Translations under genes and position numbers: made by a program
In this document: piece after piece, positions 4,808-7,478 of the stretch
Position numbering within the stretch: the first letter of the stretch is position 1
Layout of the letters: every line of letters begins with the position of its first letter
Source of the DNA: Solimonas sp041612095
GTDB taxonomy: Bacteria > Pseudomonadota > Gammaproteobacteria > Nevskiales > Nevskiaceae
DNA length: 7,478 nucleotides
Assembly: GCA_041612095.1 (NCBI GenBank)
Contig: JBFJJW010000161.1
Coordinates: 1 to 7,478 of the forward strand
Reading direction: 5' to 3'
Notes under the pieces: generated by a model
Told to the model about the DNA's origin: nothing
Database searches by the model: none
What the model saw: the letters and a program-made list of their open reading frames with translations, nothing else

Positions 4808-7471
4808 CTAGGCAGCAGCCGCCATCTGCCGCAGCATGTATTGCAGCACGCCACCGTGAGCGTAGTACTCCCACTCCTTGGGGGTGTTGATGCGCACCTT
4901 GGCCTTGAACGAAACGACCGTGCCGTCAGCCTTGGTTGCCTTCACGCCGACTTCAGCGGCGCCACTGCTGAGGCCGTCGAAGTCGTAGACCTCGGTGCCG
5001 TCCAGGCCCAGCGTCTGCGCATTCTGGCCGTCCACGAAATTCAACGGCAGCACGCCCATGCCCACCAGGTTGGCGCGATGAATGCGCTCGAACGACTCGC
5101 TGATCACAGCCTTGACGCCCAGCAGAATCGTGCCCTTGGCGGCCCAGTCACGCGATGAGCCGGTGCCGTACTCCTTGCCGGCCAGCACCACCAGCGGCGT
5201 CTTGGTGGCGGTGTACTTCATCGCCACATCGTAGATCGGCTCCACCGGGCCGACGCTGCCGTTGATATGACGCGATACGCCGCCTTCGACGCCCGGGGTC
5301 ATCTGGTTCTTGATGCGCGTATTCGCAAACGTGCCGCGCATCATGATCTCGTGATTGCCGCGGCGTGAGCCGAAGCTGTTGAAGTCGGCCTTGGCAACGC
5401 CGTGCTCTTCAAGATACTTGCCGGCCGGCCCGTCCTTCTTGATGTCGCCCGCAGGGGAGATATGGTCGGTGGTGATGGAATCACCCAGCACCGCCAGCGC
5501 ACGCGCACCCTTGATCGGTTGAATCCCCGGTGGCGTCATCGTCATGCCAGTGAAGTACGGCGGGTTCTGCACGTAGGTCGACTTCTGGTCCCAGGTGTAG
5601 GTTTCGGACTTGGTGACCTTGATGGCCTGCCAGCGCGCGTCGCCCTTGAGCACGTCGGCATAGCTCGCCTTGAACAGGTCGGAGGTCACCGCCTTGGCCA
5701 CCGCTTCCTGGATCTCCTTTGACGAAGGCCAGATGTCCTTGAGGAACACGTCCTTGCCATCGGTCGACTTGCCGATCGGCTCGGTCGTCAGATCAAGGTC
5801 GGTGCTGCCGGCAATGGCGTATGCCACCACCAACGGCGGCGAAGCCAGGTAGTTCATGCGCACATCCTGATGGACGCGGCCTTCAAAATTGCGATTGCCG
5901 GAGAGCACGGCTGACACCGACAGCTTGTTGTCCTGGATCGCCTTGCCGATCGGGGCGTTCAGCGGACCCGAGTTGCCGATGCAGGTGGTGCAGCCATACG
6001 CGGTGACGTAGAAGCCCATCGACTCGAGATCTTCGATCAGGCCGGCCTTCTGCAGGTAGTCGGTGACCACCTTGGAGCCGGGGGCGAGGGAGGTCTTGAC
6101 CCAAGGCTGGCTCTTGAGGCCCAGCGCGCGCGCCTTCTTCGCCAGCAGGCCGGCGCCGATCAGCACCGCTGGGTTGGAGGTATTGGTGCAGGACGTGATC
6201 GCGGCGATCACCACGGCACCATCCTTCAGCTGGTAGGTCTGGCCGTTGTCGGTAACCGTGGCTGGGCCTGCAGACGGACGCATCTTCTGCTCGGATTCAA
6301 ATGCCTTCTTGTAGTTGGCCTTGACGTCGGTCAGCAGCACGCGGTCCTGGGGACGCTTGGGGCCGGCCAGCGAAGGCTTGATCGAGCCCAGATCCAGATG
6401 CAGCACATCGGTGTACTCGGCCTCGGCCGCATCCGGGGTCCACCACATGCCCTGTGCCTGGGCGTAGGCCTTGACCACCGCAATCTGCTCATCGCTACGG
6501 CCGGTAAGGCGCAGATAGTTCAGCGTCTCTTCGTCAATCGGGAAGATGCCGCAGGTCGCGCCGTACTCTGGCGCCATGTTGGCAATCGTGGTGCGGTCGG
6601 CTGTGGCGAGATTGCCCAGCCCTGGGCCGAAGAACTCAACGAACTTCTCAACCACGCCGCGCTTGCGCAGCATCTCGGTTGCGGTCAGAACCAGATCGGT
6701 CGCCGTAGCGCCCTCGGCCAGCTTGCCGGTAAGACGGACGCCGATGACTTCCGGAATCAGCATCGATGACGGCTGGCCCAGCATCGCCGCCTCTGCCTCG
6801 ATGCCGCCCACGCCCCAGCCCAGGACGCCAATGCCATTGACCATGGTGGTGTGGCTGTCAGTGCCGAAGCAGCTGTCCGGGTACAGCAGGCCGTCCTTCT
6901 CGAACACCACGCGTGCCAGGTATTCGATGTTGACCTGATGAACGATGCCCGTGTCCGGCGGCACCGCCTTGAAGTTCTGCAAGGCTTCCTGGCCCCAGCG
7001 CAGGAACGTGTAACGCTCCTCGTTGCGCTGGAATTCAACCTTGGCATTCAGATCCAGCGCGTCCTTGGAGCCATAGTGATCAATCATCACCGAGTGATCA
7101 ATGACGAGCTCAACCGGGCACAGCGGGTTGACCTGGCTGGCCTTGCCACCGAGCTGCTTGATCGCATCGCGCATCGCAGCGAGGTCAACCACGCAAGGAA
7201 CGCCGGTGAAGTCCTGCAGGATTACGCGCGCCGGCGTGAAGTTGATGTCCTTGGCTGGGACTTTCTTGAAATCGGCACCCGCCAGCGCCTCGACATCGGC
7301 CTGGGTGGTGTTGGCGCCATCCTCATGACGCAGCAGGTTTTCCAGCAGAACCTTGATCGAATACGGCAGGCGAGCGAGGTTGTACTTGGGTTCCAGCGCC
7401 TTCAGGCTGTAGTAGCTGTAGGATTTGGAACCGACGTTTAGTGTGGACTTGGCTTTGAAGCTGTCCGTCAT
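4808..7471 (-). CDS. acnA: Aconitate hydratase A (aconitase)
   Basis: Aconitase interconverts citrate and isocitrate through cis-aconitate in the TCA and glyoxylate cycles, using a cytosolic [4Fe-4S] cluster. The 887 residues match AcnA/IRP1-type enzymes (E. coli AcnA 891) rather than AcnB. The cluster ligands are visible: Cys428 in ITSCTNTSNP, and Cys494 and Cys497 in YGCTTCIGNSGP. Their spacing equals that of the E. coli ligands (435, 501, 504). Other active-site segments are DSCFGTDSHTTMVNG (199-213), GNRNFEGRVH (525-534), the swivel-domain GSRRGNHEIMMRGTFAN (701-717), and YGTGSSRDWAAKG (768-780). The start MTDSFKAKSTLNVGSKSYSYYSL aligns with the normal N-terminus; only seven bases lie upstream in the window, so ribosome site and promoter cannot be judged. 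The stop is TAG and a strong terminator follows, so acnA is not joined to the ParA gene. No frameshift or missing key residue was seen. Confidence 0.98.
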   Translation of the reverse strand: MTDSFKAKSTLNVGSKSYSYYSLKALEPKYNLARLPYSIKVLLENLLRHEDGANTTQADVEALAGADFKKVPAKDINFTPARVILQDFTGVPCVVDLAAMRDAIKQLGGKASQVNPLCPVELVIDHSVMIDHYGSKDALDLNAKVEFQRNEERYTFLRWGQEALQNFKAVPPDTGIVHQVNIEYLARVVFEKDGLLYPDSCFGTDSHTTMVNGIGVLGWGVGGIEAEAAMLGQPSSMLIPEVIGVRLTGKLAEGATATDLVLTATEMLRKRGVVEKFVEFFGPGLGNLATADRTTIANMAPEYGATCGIFPIDEETLNYLRLTGRSDEQIAVVKAYAQAQGMWWTPDAAEAEYTDVLHLDLGSIKPSLAGPKRPQDRVLLTDVKANYKKAFESEQKMRPSAGPATVTDNGQTYQLKDGAVVIAAITSCTNTSNPAVLIGAGLLAKKARALGLKSQPWVKTSLAPGSKVVTDYLQKAGLIEDLESMGFYVTAYGCTTCIGNSGPLNAPIGKAIQDNKLSVSAVLSGNRNFEGRVHQDVRMNYLASPPLVVAYAIAGSTDLDLTTEPIGKSTDGKDVFLKDIWPSSKEIQEAVAKAVTSDLFKASYADVLKGDARWQAIKVTKSETYTWDQKSTYVQNPPYFTGMTMTPPGIQPIKGARALAVLGDSITTDHISPAGDIKKDGPAGKYLEEHGVAKADFNSFGSRRGNHEIMMRGTFANTRIKNQMTPGVEGGVSRHINGSVGPVEPIYDVAMKYTATKTPLVVLAGKEYGTGSSRDWAAKGTILLGVKAVISESFERIHRANLVGMGVLPLNFVDGQNAQTLGLDGTEVYDFDGLSSGAAEVGVKATKADGTVVSFKAKVRINTPKEWEYYAHGGVLQYMLRQMAAAA

Positions 7472-7478
7472 GGCTGGA

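Noticed and set aside
6851..7441. A 196-codon + strand frame, with others at 4841-5158, 5402-5722, 6398-6769 and 6546-6938, inside acnA
   Set aside because: All lie antisense to a clear full-length aconitase, have no family resemblance, and share the composition of codon-bias shadows.
1..7478. CRISPR array, tRNA/rRNA, IS element, phage, toxin-antitoxin or defence genes
   Set aside because: No spaced direct repeats, clover-leaf sequences, transposase or other such coding sequence was seen. Nearly all of the window is taken up by six housekeeping-type or small chromosomal genes.

Overview
The window reads as ordinary chromosomal DNA from a GC-rich gammaproteobacterium. The basis is a dnaK-dnaJ order with typical proteobacterial proteins (DnaK ends in a DVVDAEF-type tail; DnaJ has the full type I layout), an AcnA-type aconitase, and high-GC codon use with long open antisense frames. 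A Xanthomonadales/Nevskiales-like lineage is possible, but this is only an impression from protein style. No phage, IS element, CRISPR array, tRNA or rRNA is visible.

Layout. On the + strand the window opens inside dnaK (end of the ATPase domain, linker, substrate-binding domain and lid). A spacer of about 117 bases carrying a large two-tier inverted repeat follows, then complete dnaJ. dnaJ ends at 2308 and meets, with no spacer, the stop codon of an oppositely oriented gene. Everything from there to the right edge is on the - strand. In transcription order it is: acnA (complete, start 7 bases inside the right edge), a strong 12-bp-stem terminator, a ParA-family ATPase without a visible ParB partner, a weaker terminator-like hairpin, a predicted lipoprotein with beta-propeller-like repeats, and a small SRPBCC/START-like protein 16 bases behind it.

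How the genes work together. DnaK and DnaJ are the Hsp70/Hsp40 chaperone pair and are almost certainly co-transcribed; the spacer repeat could modulate the dnaJ share of the message. Aconitase is a TCA-cycle enzyme and appears to be its own transcription unit here. The lipoprotein and SRPBCC genes look like a two-gene operon of unknown role. The ParA gene is probably a separate unit, because hairpins lie on both sides of it.

I found no clear undescribed system. The points most worth a second look are the dnaK-dnaJ spacer structure, the abutting convergent ends of dnaJ and the SRPBCC gene, the solitary ParA, and the uncharacterised lipoprotein/SRPBCC pair.
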